DNA from: Epinephelus fuscoguttatus
Lineage: Eukaryota; Chordata; Actinopteri; Perciformes; Serranidae
Assembly: GCF_011397635.1 (NCBI RefSeq)
Contig: NC_064761.1
Span: forward strand, 26,949,643-27,013,642
Reading direction: 5' to 3'
Length of the DNA: 64,000 bases
The notes under the pieces were generated by a model. The model saw only the letters and a program-made list of their open reading frames with translations, did no database searches and was not told the DNA's origin. The translations under genes and the position numbers were made by a program. Positions within the stretch are counted from its first letter, which is position 1. Each line of letters begins with the position of its first letter. Shown here piece by piece: positions 49,301 to 62,437 of this stretch.

Positions 49301-51567
49301 TAGGGGAAAGATTGGTCATAAGCCAAAGTCAGTTGCATGAACGCATGGCTGCGAATTTGTGGTTGCAGCTACAGACCAAATTACTGTGTTGCTAACAGCA
49401 GTGCCTTCTGGGTAGACTACTGGCAGTTGATTTCAGCTGTGGAGATATGTGAAATCGGCAAACGTGTATTTCTTATGTCATTTTCAGACATGATTGTAAC
49501 GTGCATTTCTGCTGTGCTTATGCTATGTACTGTGTTGCTTTGTTAGCATCTTTGATGAACCCAAAATATCAGCACAGAAGCTAAGTAAAGTACCGTTGTG
49601 GATGGGGGCTGCAGCAAAACTGATTTTAGACACCTGAAAACATCAATAGCAGTTTAAGTGTATGCTATATTTGGAACATTTTCTCCACCTTACCTTACAA
49701 ACTGATCGAGGGAGTGGTAGACCACCAGCTCCCATGTAAGTAAAAGTACAACAGCAAAAATACTGTGTTTGACAACAGAGTCTGGTGGCTTGAAAATAAT
49801 GGATTCAGTTCCTTGTTGGAAAGGGTTGTCTGATACAGTGGTGAAAATACTCCAAATAAAGTGTATACTTGAACTTTTTTTTGTGGGACTTTTTAGATTG
49901 CTAAAAACTAACCAATTGAGCCAGTGGTTGCATGGCACCGTTTCATTTTATATTTGTAGCACAGGTGTTTTCTACCCAGAGGAAAACAAACATTGTGATC
50001 TGGTCTGTTGCAACGTGTTTGATTTCCTTCCCTGTCAAACACTGGCCCACCCTCTACTTTACATGTTGTGGATGTGGATCTTGAATGTCTTGTAGCATCA
50101 GAGCTCTTATGTTTGGTGACTGTAACCTTCATTAGTCAGGTTTATTCAATTTTGACCCCCCTACACCTCCCAGGTTGAGAACCACTGGCAACTACACTTA
50201 AACTCACCAACAATTCAACTGAGCATTTAAAGCGGTGCATCACATCACTCCTGACGTACTTCTACTCATATTACTGGGATTTCCAACAAGACAGAACCTA
50301 CCTGCTAAAACAGTTATTTACGTTTGTGAAAGAACACTCCAATCTTTAAAAAAGCTGGATGGACACATTCATAAAAACAAAGCTTTGGTAGTTAATGCAA
50401 AAAACAGCGATGCACACATGAACTGTAGCTAATAGGGCACTTTAAGAAGTCATGACACGATGATTCACAGGTCTGTTTTGCACTAATTTGAGGTCGGGGA
50501 TAAATCGAGCTTTAACTATGAGCTTATTAAAAACATGGCATGAGTCTAACCGAGAAAAACATTCCAAACATTATAAAATACATTAACAATCATTGTGTAG
50601 ATGCTCAAACTAGTCTCACTAGTATAAACAACACATGTAGAAGTACTTAACAACTACAGTAGAGTAATAATGCACATCAAAATATATTAAATATATTACA
50701 AAGCAACTTCACAGATTAGAAATGTTTGAATCAAAACATCCCTTTTTGTTTATAATCAGGTTTTTTTTTCATGTTTTGTGTATTAAATGCACTTTTCCTG
50801 CAAGTGCCTCCAGGATGTGATTGTACACGGACGTAATTACAACTCAACCCGAAAGAAAAAAAGATGGAGTATAAAAAAGAATCAACAAGTTAAAACCAGT
50901 TGATTTGTTTTTGATATGCTGTGATGTGTGTTGAGTCCTTCCTCAGGTTTCTATTGATTAATATTCAGTCTTTTGATTGGCTTGACTTCTCCCTGTTGAT
51001 CCTAGTGTAGTTAAAAAGGCGTGTAAACAGTCATCTAGGCAGCGTCTCCGAAATAAATCCAGGAAAAGTAAAGACAGATCTAAAGAAACACAGATATCTC
51101 AAAGTAAACAACATATACTAAAAAAGTCCTTCAAAAAAGGAAGAGAATAATCCCAGGGCAGTGTGGTCTGTGTTTCCACTTGTGTGCAGAAGATTTCCCG
51201 TGACGTCTGTCCATCAGTCTGCTTGTCTGTGTGGCGTTAGCTCTCTCCTCAACTGTAGCAATATTACACCATGTTTGTGCTTCAGCAGATTTATCTTTAC
51301 GTGTGTTTCTACATTAGAGTGTGTGTGTTTTCTATACTTAAAAAGACCAAATATACTCACAGGGATGTAAAGATGAGGTAAATTGTCCAAAGTGAGGACA
51401 GTCTGAGGTCCACACTGCGTTAGAGGTTTAGACTGAGGGGAAGGGTCACTACTCTATCACTACAAGGGGAGAAGGGTTGAGGTTGAGTGTTAGTAAATGA
51501 GGTCCTTCTAAGTATAGTATGTCTGTGTGGGTGTGTTTGTGTGTGTGCACGTGCTGACGTTGTGGAC
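46300..51567 (-). other. xpr1: Probable xpr1 3' UTR plus intergenic sequence
   Basis: No coding frame with recognisable content occurs on either strand. Because sin3b and xpr1 converge here and mammalian XPR1 has a multi-kilobase 3' UTR, much of this interval is probably transcribed with xpr1. A minus-strand AATAAA (plus-strand TTTATT at 46831-46836) is one candidate end; others occur, so the boundary is open. A (GT)n-rich tract lies at about 47822-47864 and a hAT-like element at 48872-50187. Confidence 0.4.
48872..50187. mobile_element. Possible hAT (Charlie-type) nonautonomous element
   Basis: CAGTGGTTCTCAAACTTTTT at 48872 is matched by GGTTGAGAACCACTG ending at 50187, an inverted pair of about 13 bases. 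The flanking octamers CAGTGTAC and GCAACTAC agree at only 3 of 8 positions, so either the duplication has decayed or the two ends belong to different copies. No transposase frame was seen between them. Confidence 0.5.
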
Positions 51568-54500
51568 TCAGCTGAAGGCCTCATCATCCGTGTCTTCAAT
51601 TAGCACCTTTGTGTCCTTTTTCGATCTAGAAGGGGATTGGAAAAAAAAAATCTTGTTATTCTCTGGCATTTTATTTCATATGATCATTTCAACAGATGCG
51701 TTAATATTGTTTTATGTTGTACTGTTTAACTCACTAGCAGCTGCATCTTAAAACAGGTCACACAACCTTTGTCTTTTGTGGCGTGATTTCATTTAGGTGA
51801 CTTACACATGGAGCCACACTGTTAGCATAGTGTAATATGTGTACACTGTTTGCTGATTGCAGGGTATCAGGTATCAGGTACCGGCTGCACAAGACACTTT
51901 AAGTTTTCTTCTTAAGTATGATTCTTAAGGCATAATTAATAAATAGCTGAGGGACTTACACAGTTGCACAGAATCCCTTACAAGGTTTCCTTTGTTAAGG
52001 AAAAACGTTAACTCATTTACTGCGCTGAAAGAGATTTTACAGCAGTAAAAGTTTTCATGGAGACTGTTGGTTTGTTTGCTTGGACTTGTAATGGCTGTTA
52101 TCGTCTCACACCATTATACCTCTGGAGGAATACAATCATACAAAGCACGTCCTACAAAGTAAATTTGATCCCCAAATACTAGAAAACAGAAAATGACTGT
52201 GGGAAGAAACTGCATCGAAAATTAATTCAGTCAAATCTAGAGTGTAAAGTCAAAAGCTTATCCATTGGGTTCTCCTGGTCACAGAACACTCTTCTCCGGG
52301 TGTGTTAGTTTTTTTTTTTCACTTATCACCACAAACTCGGTCATGTTGCAGTTAAGATAAGGTCAGAGGTACCTTAAGCGTTGTTTTTACCCTGCTTTGG
52401 TTGCTAAGGTCTTTTGTGCAACAGTCTAGGGGTGACCAAAACAAGGAGAAAACCAACGTGAACTTTTTAAGGAAACTTTAAGGCAAAGACTTAAGGATAT
52501 TTTGTGCAACTGATTTTGTTTAAAGGAAATCTTAACTAGGACCTCAAGGAAAAGATTAAGACTAATATTTGAACAAATCAAAGCACTGCATGTTAGTATA
52601 AAGGTAAGTATATATGGTCCAGTGCAGAGGTAGGTTTTACATTTGCACATGGGTTAGGTTAATCTCCATTTTGCCAACATGTAAAAGCAAGTGTAAAGTA
52701 AAAATACAGTTAAGGTTCAGGATCTTTTTTTCTATATTTCTTGAAATCAGATACAAAATGTCTGGCTTCAGGATCATAAATAGGTAGTTGACTGTTTAAA
52801 CACCAGGTACAACAATGGAGATAAGTCTAAGACTTCATCATTTTATCCCAAAGTCTCATGTATTATAAATATATTATGTCAGGAAACTACACCGTAACAA
52901 AAAGGTTTTTTTAGCACCTTGTATGTAGTTATTGTAGTATTGTTTTTCTTGAGGACATGAAGACAACAAAGATAAGAAATGTAAAATATCTTTAAGGTGT
53001 CTGATATCAGCAGATTATTTGTCTACTGTGTTTGTACTTTTACTTTTTTTCACCTCCTTGGAGTTTATAAAACAAACTAAACTCAGACTCTATAAGTGGA
53101 TGAGCCCGATGTCATGTGTCCGTGTTTTTGCTTACTGTGAGGAGGACAGTAGGGGGCGTCGGAGCGACAGGCTGTAGGACCTCTTCCAGGTCTTCTTGCC
53201 TGAGCGGTTCCGGACACCGTCATCCTGGTCCATCATCTGCTCCAGCAGCGTCTGGTCATCAGCATTGAGTGGCGCCACCGAGATGTCCCTCACAGCACGA
53301 AACTCACCACAGTTATTCAGGTGCTCGTTTTCTAGACGGAAGAAGTTCCACACAAAGCGCCTGCAGAGAGACAGAGGGTGAGCAAGAGGGTGAGTAGGAT
53401 GATCCTGACGTAAGGAGTGAAAGTGTTTTAGAAATTAGTGTGGAGGGCTCAGAGGGATGAGTGGCTTGGAAGAGCACTGTGTGTGTATAACAAAAGATTT
53501 CATGTAACTGAGACCCACCTGAAGACCTCGAGGGGAGCCAGCACGGTGGCTACAATGTCGCCCACAGAGTGAATCTTTGTCGTCGTGGTCAGAGCGATCT
53601 GGATCGTCCAGGCAAAACGCAGGATCACATCCTCTATGATGGCACAGTAATAATAGGCCTGAACGCAGAGGAGACAGAGTTAGGCTAACTGTGTCTGTGT
53701 GTGATGTACATGAGATCCCTTTCACACTCTACCTTGTGTGGGTAAACAATTTCTTCTCTGAGGAAGGTGTTTTCTCCGGCTCCACGGTCAAACAGACCCC
53801 AGTCCATGCGCAGATCCCAGATCAGTGTGTACAGGGAGCTGATCGTGGAGAACATGATCAGCAGGTAGAAGAACATGTCGGCGTCCGTGTGTCCTTGCTC
53901 TGGAATAAACACACAAACACAACTGATTGCAGACAACACTGTTTAAAGATTTTTTTGTTGACATGAGACTTGACATAACAGGACCAGTGTTTAGGTTTTT
54001 AATTACCCTTTACAGAACATCACTCAGTGCAACTTTTACAACAACACTGTGACCACTAGAGGGAGTCCTTCTGTCATGAATACACTAGCAGTGATTAATA
54101 GCTGCCCTGTGGATACTATTTAGTTCATTCAAAGTTTAATTTGCACTTAGATTATAACATTTTCCACTGAATGGAAGATGACCAAACATCAAACTGAACA
54201 CTGTGTTGTAGCTTGTTCACTTACTGAATAATTAAACATACAATCTTGTTTTGGCATTATGAAGGGGCTCTGTACAAATACTCCTGCTCTATCTTTATGG
54301 GGGAGAGGTTATTACCATAGTTTCATACAGTAACTGTGTCGTGTATTTCTTTCATGTTGATTTAACCTCATAAATACTCAGAGCACATATGTATGTGTCT
54401 AAACCTGTGTCAACCATCAACAAAGAAGAGACAGCCATAATATGCAGAGAGATTTACATCAGTGTACTTAACATTGGTTTCAATAACAGGTATTCGTATG

Positions 54501-55323
54501 ATTTAACCTGTGTGACATGTACTGCACTAGAGGTTTGTTTTGCTTGTCGTGTCCCAGTGCTGTGAAAGCATGCACATTAGAGATTAATGATTAAAGGTCA
54601 GTAACAGCCTGTACCATACAGCATGTCCAGCCAAACAAAAACATAGTACTTTACTGGCTGAGTAAATGTTTGTGCTTCTCCTATAGGTATGAACTTTTCT
54701 CACTGCAGCTGCATGAGCAGATTTTTTTCCTTTACATTTGTGTTCAGTTGTTAAAGGTCAAGTATGTAGGATTTAGTGGCATCTAGAGGAGAGGCTGCAG
54801 AACTGAAACTTTTGTGTACCAGGAACGTAGGAGAGCTACTGTGGCTGATGCAAAAACGCGAGTGTTTGGTTTGTCTGTTCTGGGCTACTGTAGATCAACA
54901 GGAAGAGGACCCACTCTGTATATAGATATAAACTGCTCTTTATAGGGTTACAAAAACACAATGATTCTTATTTTCAAGTGATTATACACTAAATATATCT
55001 AACATTTCCCTTAATAGATGCCCCTAAATCTTACACACTATCTGTACAATCAATTAGAGATTTGCTGGTTTCCACATAGTGTAACTTTTTACGCCATTAC
55101 TGTTAAACCTAGCAAGTCGTTTGCTGCACTTCAGCATAAAAAGGTTAAATTGTTTGTTGACAAATTATTACAGAGGCAGACTGTGTTTAGAGCATGTTGG
55201 CTGGAATAATAATAATTATTATTTGTTGGTCTGCCCACAGCTCATGAGTATTTAACAAGCTCCAAGTTAGTTTACAGTTGTTTGATGTACTGTGTCATGT
55301 CAGCGTGTGATTAGTCATGCTCA

Positions 55324-55366
<43 letters not shown>

Positions 55367-58300
55367 GATCACTGTGGAAGTGATCTGCATGTTCCTCAGT
55401 GGGCGTTGATACATAAATCAGCACCCAGTGGCCTAACACAGTGACTCACACAGACAGAGACAGCAGCCACCAGACAGATACCGAGCTCACTCCCATTTGT
55501 CATAGTCACCGCTTCTTCCCGCTACCAGCCAAAGAGACGCCGGGGAGCAGAGAGGGGACATTTCTAAGGGAGAGTTACTGCTGTGCTTCTCTGTTAACTG
55601 CTGCATCCATTGTGCTGTGTGCTCCTTGAGCTGAGCGATGGGGTGGAAGTATAGTCCCTACAGCCACTCTGAGATTTCCCAGCCGTAGATTAAACTCAGT
55701 CCTGGACAATAGAGTCTTTTCACTGGAGAATATCCACTGATGTGATTTCCTCGGCTTGTAAAGTGTTGAAGTATTTAAACCTTCGGTTTCTGTTAGGGCT
55801 GATGTGTTTCCCACCAGCCTGGTTAGCCACTGGACCATTAAAAGGTTAAGCATGCTGAGATGGACATTGATCGGATGCTCAGTAAGGGTTAACAGTGGTC
55901 ACTGACTCCTGTCACACACACTCAGTTGAGAGTACTCTGACACACACACGCACGCGTGCACACGCGCGCGCGCACACACACACACACACAGACACACACT
56001 CTTCTGTTGTTGTCCACAGGCTCATTTTATGCAACAGGCGAAGTTCCCACTGATGGAGACAAGTTCAACAGGAACAATCAGTCCCGGCTATTAAGATTGA
56101 TTTCTCATCTGTTGCTATGGCAACCCAGTCCATCAACAAAGTAATTACGAACCCTGCACCTGGGGACCAGCCAGCAACAGACATCATCTAACCAGATACA
56201 GGAATTCCAAAACACTCCAATCAGAGAGCTTCATCTTTAAAATGTTGACTCGTACAAACATTTGTTCTCATGTGGCATGTACGAGTGATTCCACATCATT
56301 TGTGGCTTTCACACATTTTATCTTTGGTACAAATAAAATTCACGACCTGTTGTATCAGTTACACCCAGACTGTCTGATTCTCTCCACAGGGCAAAAACAC
56401 TTGCTTGAGTTAGGAACCATAATGCCTTAATCTGAATGTGTAATTTAAAGACCACACAGGATTTTCCTTAAAAAATGCATAGACTCAGAGGTAATCCCTC
56501 TGAATCAACACATATGACTCACTAGAAGTGTGTGGCTGTGTATTTCTCTGCAGAGACTCTGCTCTCTGCCCGTATTTTCTTCTTATTTCTGTGTTTGAGA
56601 TGTACATGGACATGTACCCACACAGCGCTCAGCTGAGGTCGGGGCTTTGTAAAAAGGTAGCGACCAGGAGCCTGACCGTAAGCAGCAGGCATCCAAGAAA
56701 CACAGCACTGAACAAACGCAGATATAGTGAGGTGAATCTGGGTTCGGCTTTAACTTTCACTTTCACAGGTGAGCGGGTTTATAAACAGTAACCAAACATC
56801 CTTCATAGTATACCTTAAAACATGCTCGAAAATTGAACCAAATAAAATACAGAACTAATATAAAATTAATAATTGATGGAGTGACTTAAAGTTAAGTGTA
56901 ACCATATTTTCTAATTGTTTCGAGTCATCTAATACCACTACTGAGTTGATGCTGCTAAATTTGACAGGCTATGTTTGGACCCTGAGTTTTTGAACAGTTG
57001 TCTGAATGACAACTGTGACGTTCTTCTTTTTACTCCTTACGTGACATATTTGAGAATAAGATTACCCACAAATGGAGCAGAACATGCAGCCTTAAATAAT
57101 ACATTTTAGGGGTGCCGAATATGCTAATGATCAAATCTTAGGAACACTCTTTGTTAGAGTCATTTTTTTGTGTTGATTGCAAATCATATTCTCATATCAA
57201 TCTAATTTACTTATGAATAGATGTCAAATTAATGTGCTAAACAACTATTTTAAATTCTGATTAATCAGATGATGTTCAGCTGTGACAGGAGGAAAGTTTG
57301 GGAGTAAGACTTGTTTTTTTTCTCTTCAGCAATCATGAGAAACGTATAAAACTGGACATCGGTACAGTCTTTGACCTCGCAGTTAGACTTGAGATTTGTT
57401 TTGTTAAATCTGTTAAGTGAGAATAAATCAGTCAAAATAGTGTTGTGATTTGACCTGTGTAATGTGTGAGACAAGAAATGGCACTCTGGCACAGTTTACA
57501 GGCCATAACACTCTCCTCCCCATGAACAGGTGGTGTTTAACAGGCTGAAACAGGGGATGTACGACAAGTTAGTGCAGTTAAAGATTTGGGGAGTCTTTCT
57601 TGGACACTAAAAATCAGAGAAAAGTAAAAGAGCTCTGTAAGAGTACAAAAACATTTGTTGCATAAGGCCCCATTGTTCACATACAGAGGTTGCTCCTTCA
57701 TCGCATGGTTAAATCCATGGTGTCTGACTCCTGATGTAAATATATTAACTGTAGCAGGAGTCTGTGTGGCCTCAGCAGGGGTGAATTAGAGTTCAAACAG
57801 GCAGAGAGAGAAATTCGACTCGGAGCCGTGTCTTATCTTCTTTGACTAAGGTGTGTGTTTGACTGAGTGTGTGTGTGCAGCAATTCCTCTCCTGATAATG
57901 AACGAGGGGTCAGAACATGAAATGAAGTTATAAAAGCTGTCAGCTGTGGGCTCATCTCTCTTCCTGCAGAGTCCAGCAGACATGTGTTCAGCCGCGGGCT
58001 GGTAATTATACACTCTCCTCTCCTCTCCTCTCCTCTCCTCTCTCCTATCATTAATTGTGTTTTGACATCTATCCAATCCGTGACTCACCGTCTCTTTCAT
58101 GTCGATCTTCCTCACCTCTCTTGTTTTCTTACTTACTTTATTCCGCTCTCCAGCTAACCTTTCATTTGTACCTCCCCCTCTGAGCTCCATCAGCTCTAAA
58201 CTTTCTGATCCTTCACTGCAGCTTGACTCCATTTATTTTTGCCCCTCACCACCACAGTCAGTCTCTCACAGAGACCAGCAGGACTAATGTTCCTCTTTGG

Positions 58301-61300
58301 TCGTGGTTATTTTAGTTGGTTTGTGGAGTTTTTGATGTTGATGTCACAGATGGATGGATGTCTTTAATACCACCTGTGCAGGACAACATCTCTGTATTTT
58401 TGTCATTCGTGATCTCCATCTATTTTCATCTACTTATCCGGAGCCAGGTCGCAGAGACAGCAAGCTAAGCAAGGTGCTCCAGACATCCCTCTCTCCAGCA
58501 ATGTCTTCCAGCTCCTCCTGGTGGATCCCGAGGCATTCCCAGGCTAGATGACATATATAATCTCTCCAGTGTGTTCTGGGTCTACCCCAAGGCCTCCTAC
58601 CATACGGACATGTTCAAAAACCTCTAACGTAAGGCGCCCAGGAGGCATCCTGATCAGATGCCTGAACCACCTCAATTGGCACCTTTCAAAGCAGCAGCTC
58701 TCCTTCGAGCTCCCTCCTGATGTCTGAGCTCCTCACCTTATCGCTCTGGCTGAGCCCAGCCGCCCTGCGGAGAAAATTAATTTGGCTGCTTGTATCAGCA
58801 ATCTCATTCTTTCGGTCACCACCCACAGCTCATGGCTACAAGTGAGGGTCAGAACATTGATAAACTGGTAAATTGAGAGTTCTTCCTTCAGGCTCAGCTC
58901 CCTCTTCACCAATAGTCCTGTACAATGCCTGTGCCACTGCTGATGCCGCAGCAAACTGCCTATCCATCTCATGCTTCATTTTACCCTCACTTGTGAACCA
59001 GACCCTGAGATACTTTAACTCCTTCCTGCAGTTTACCCTGTGCACTTTGTTATTTCCCCCTGCCAAACACTTCTTTGTCTATCAGAGGCTTACACTATTC
59101 TTGCACACCATACAACATCCTGTTCTCCTTTCTTTGCCTGTCCAAGAGACAAATCCCACGGGTTTAAATTAGCATTAGGCATGTAACTCCCCTGCATCTA
59201 AAACAGCCATAAGTCTCAAGCCAGTGTACATAAAGCTGAGCCTGTATTGATCCCGAGTAAAGTATCTGCGCTATCATCAGGCCTCACATGGTCTCTTACA
59301 GGGTTTGGGAATTCTGCCTAAACCAACCAGGAAATCCTCCATCATCTCTGGTTACAGGCCTCTGAGCATCTGCTGAGATTACAGTTTCATGACAATGTCC
59401 AATCACTTCATCACACCAACGTTTCTCTGAGGGGAGAAATCCGCTTCGTTCGCTGCACCCCATCAAAAGTAATTCAACCCCCTGAATCCCAATCCTTTCC
59501 TTGAATTTTCACCAGAAACTGCATGGTAGTTTGCCACATGTGCACCAGAGAGGAGAATGTACCTTATCATTTTACAAGTTTACACTGATTACTACTCAGT
59601 CCTCAACAGAGAAGCACAAGATTTATATGTTGCATTTAGGGTTTAAGTATTTCTCTTTCCCGGAGCTGAATGTGCACACTTCCAGGAATGAATGAGGCGA
59701 TGTGACGGTGAGGTCACACAGTCATCAGGGCTGTGATCAGGTTAGCAATGAAGGTGACACATCCACCTACAGACACTGGGAACTCTGCCAGACAGCTACT
59801 GACACTCCAGCCACCTTTTATAGCTGGACCCAGCCGAGTGAACACGACATCACCCTGCTGTCTGTTCTGGCAGATGCTGGGCAATGCAGGCAAATTGGGC
59901 AGCATCTGTCCTGCCTACACGGAGGCTACACAGAGTATCAGTGGTAGAGGCTTTTTTGATACCTGTTCTTTGTACTTGTGTTGGTTCAGAGGCTGTTTAC
60001 TCATCATTTCCATATTTGGATGCAGGATATTCAGACATTGGTGTCCATATTTGTTCATCAAAGGCCTTAATATTTACCAGAACAATCATTTCTGCAGCGG
60101 ATACATCAAATATCTTTAGAACAGGCAATTTCCTCAACCATCTATTCACTATATCCTTATGTGTTCCAACCCTGTTCCCTTGCTTAACCAGTGATTGGTC
60201 TCAGCCTCCATTATCGTGCGGGATGAAAGACAGCTTCATACAGAATAACACATGAAGGGAGGCCATTAGTCTACAGGCTTCAGACCAGAGGAGGAAGGAG
60301 GATATGGTTTAATGGATGCCTCTCCTACTGAGCTGTAGAAGGAAAAAAAAGAAGTCTTTCCATCTGTCTGTCTGTCTCTGTCTCTTCCTGGTTCATTCAG
60401 TATCATATCACTGGCGGTCAGTTTAGGAAGCAAGCGTATTGATTTGAATTTATATTGGAAAAGAATAAAAGACAAGCTGGGAAATAACATTTAGCGGTTT
60501 GAAAGGTTGAAGATGAGGTTTCATAGCTGGCATTTTGCTGGCAAATATAAATATATAAACTGGCATCTGCTTTCAAACGAGCCGCGTGGACAAATATCTG
60601 TGATGGAGAACTGAAATACAAAGGATGCAAGCTGAAGGGACGCTTTTATTGCCTGGGCGCTGTGTCTTTGAACATGAACTCCTTTGTGATATGGCTTCTG
60701 AATGAGAATAATTGTAGGCTAATTGTGAAGCTGTCAGAGGGAGAGTGACTTGACTTTTAATGTTAGCCACTCTCTCTTTTTGCCTTTCAATTTTGTTCCT
60801 GATGGATCCCAAATGGGTATTTCTCTTTCTTTCTCTCTGTTTTTCTATTTTGCGATTTTTCTTTCCTCTGCTCTGTCTCTTCTTCCTCACTGGCTTCATG
60901 CTTACATATTGAATGCCATATTGTGAGAGCAGAACCTTGTTTATCCGTGGCTGTGTTTGACAAACCTTTCCCATTTCCATTATAAAGCTCCAGGCACTGA
61001 CGAGAAAACCAAGGCCAACTTCTAGCATTTGCACTCAAGGTCACCTCTGCTTTCTGAGCACACACGACTCAATTCAAAGGCTCAAAAAGCCTGTGTGCTG
61101 TTGACATGCTCCTATAACAGCTGCACACAAATATTGATGCTCTTCTGGGCTCCTCTGTGATTCTGAGCTGGATTTTACAGCATTGTCAGCTCAGATCAAA
61201 ACCTGGAGTGTATGACATATTAAATAAATATCGGAGTGTAGATATAAATGTGTCTGTCCGGTGTCTTACCTTTGTGTGTGGCATAAAGAGCAGCGAAGGT

Positions 61301-61470
61301 GACGACAAAGAAGGTGGTAGAATACTTCCCAGCGTTCACCAGGTGAGGGAAGGCCCTCTTGGTGTCACGGTAACGCCTCAGGCATTGGATGAAGCGAAAC
61401 CAGGCGGGCAGACATTGGATGATGGCACGTAGACCATACGAGTAGCTGTGGCATACATGGTCACCAGGGT
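51568..61470 (-). CDS. xpr1: Xenotropic and polytropic retrovirus receptor 1 homolog (phosphate exporter), 3' part
   Basis: XPR1 is a plasma-membrane inorganic phosphate exporter; its cytosolic SPX domain senses inositol pyrophosphates and its EXS domain is part of the membrane module. Five terminal coding exons on the minus strand: 61270-61470, 53733-53899, 53519-53658, 53136-53360, 51568-51625. Phases agree and give about 262 residues. They encode [105 protein letters not shown] and the acidic tail [13 protein letters not shown] before TGA. This is the EXS domain and C-terminal tail; human XPR1 is about 696 residues. The SPX and first membrane exons lie beyond the right edge. The first intron here spans 7.4 kb and contains a MITE, microsatellites and an RTE-like fragment. 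Teleosts have xpr1a and xpr1b; which one is unknown. Confidence 0.95.
54755..55045. repeat. MITE-like inverted element in xpr1 intron
   Basis: The left end AGTATGTAGGATTTAGTGGC and the right end (on the other strand) AGTGTGTAAGATTTAGGGGC form an imperfect inverted pair, followed on both sides by ATCTA. The left flank GTTAAAGGTC resembles the outer terminus of this common fish family, while the right outer flank is eroded. The interior is noncoding. Confidence 0.6.
55327..55364. repeat. (GT)19 microsatellite in xpr1 intron
   Basis: 38 bases of uninterrupted GT. Confidence 0.95.
55941..55990. repeat. Alternating CA/CG purine-pyrimidine tract
   Basis: Fifty bases of strict pyrimidine-purine alternation, including a central CGCGCGCGCG run, are continued by more CA units to about 56000. 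Such sequence can adopt Z-DNA under supercoiling. Confidence 0.85.
58013..58046. repeat. (TCTCC)n polypyrimidine tract
   Basis: About six TCTCC units form a pure pyrimidine run in the xpr1 intron, purine on the gene's sense strand. Confidence 0.8.
58430..59130 (-). mobile_element. RTE-like LINE fragment in xpr1 intron
   Basis: Minus-strand frames at 59066-58836 and 58972-58733 encode adjacent parts of a non-LTR reverse transcriptase C-terminus: [20 protein letters not shown], then [20 protein letters not shown] and [17 protein letters not shown]. They are in different frames, so the copy is frameshifted. The downstream (lower-coordinate) side ends in the common fish block AGCCAGGTCGCAGAGACAGC near 58444. 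It is in the same orientation as xpr1 and intronic. The family is probably of RTE/Rex3 type, though the clade is not certain. Confidence 0.7.
59131..61269 (-). other. xpr1: xpr1 intron, no recognised content
   Basis: Noncoding intron sequence. Several open frames of 60-150 codons occur on both strands but none resembles a known protein. Confidence 0.5.
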
Positions 61471-62070
61471 CTGGAATAAAATAAAAACAATAATAAGTGC
61501 ATGATTACGTTATACTCTCCTGTTCTTGTTCTCTGTCTTTTCTCCAACACATTGTCCTCACAACACTCTCCTTCACTTAGAGAAGCTAATCATTATGAGA
61601 GTCACATGGCGACCTCTGTGTGGCCAAACATTTCCGATCCATTAGCTCCATGTTAATTGGCTGTGTGGAGGCCGAAGTGTCACTGTTGGTGGGGTGGATG
61701 GACAGCAATTAAAATCTTATTCACATCACATCTCCTGACAGTGCAGCTCAACTGTCTGGCACAGAGTCAAATTAGTGTAAAACATTTACAACCAAAAGGT
61801 TTTGCTCTTTATCTGCACATTATGACGCGATGTAGCAGGTGAAGTATGAACACAACTATTAAAAATAACTTATATTCAAATACATAAACCATCAACCTGT
61901 AATGTGTAGTGCATTCAAGGATTTTTTTTTTGTTTTTATTTAAGCATTGCAGTTTACTGTAGGCCTGTCATAACAATTATGTTATTGACTTATCAAGGTC
62001 AGCAAAAACGATTGAGGTCATGTCTATGTTGTACAATATTAGCCTTGTGTTTACATTACTGTTTGTTTAC
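61471..62070. other. xpr1: xpr1 upstream intron, no recognised content
   Basis: Sequence upstream of the first xpr1 exon in the window, presumably intronic. No further xpr1 exon was recognised between here and 64000. Confidence 0.5.
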
Positions 62071-62437
62071 TAGAGCTGCAACGGTTCATCAATTAGTTGT
62101 TAACTATCAAATTATTCCCTAACTAATTAATAATACAATAATTAATTGGTTTTAGTAATTTTTTTAAGAAGAAAAAAAAGTCAAAATTCTCTGATTCCAG
62201 CTTCTTACATGTGAATATTTCTGGTTTCTTTACTCCTCTATGAGGGTAAACTGAATATCTTTGGGTTGTGGGTATAACAACTTATACAACAGTTAGTTAG
62301 GACGTCATCTTGGGCTTTGGGAAACATGTTTTATCATTTTTTCTGACATTTTACACACCAAAAAACGTATCGATTTATCGAGAAAATAAGTGGCAGATAA
62401 ATTAAAAAAATTAAAATAATTGTTTGTTGCAGCCCTA
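62071..62437. mobile_element. MITE with GCTGCAAC termini and perfect 8-bp TSD
   Basis: The left end is TAGAGCTGCAACG and the right end, on the other strand, TAGGGCTGCAACAAAC. TTGTTTAC flanks the element exactly at 62063-62070 and 62438-62445. The 367-base interior is AT-rich with ATTAATTGG and GTAAACTGAATATCTTTGG words and has no frame. Relatives lie at about 25030, 33940 and 42000. The 8-bp duplication suggests mobilisation by a hAT-type transposase. Confidence 0.85.

Noticed and set aside
57846-58232. 128-codon minus-strand frame in the xpr1 intron
   Set aside because: Rich in Glu and Arg from the purine strand of the TCTCC repeat; no recognisable domain or splice context.
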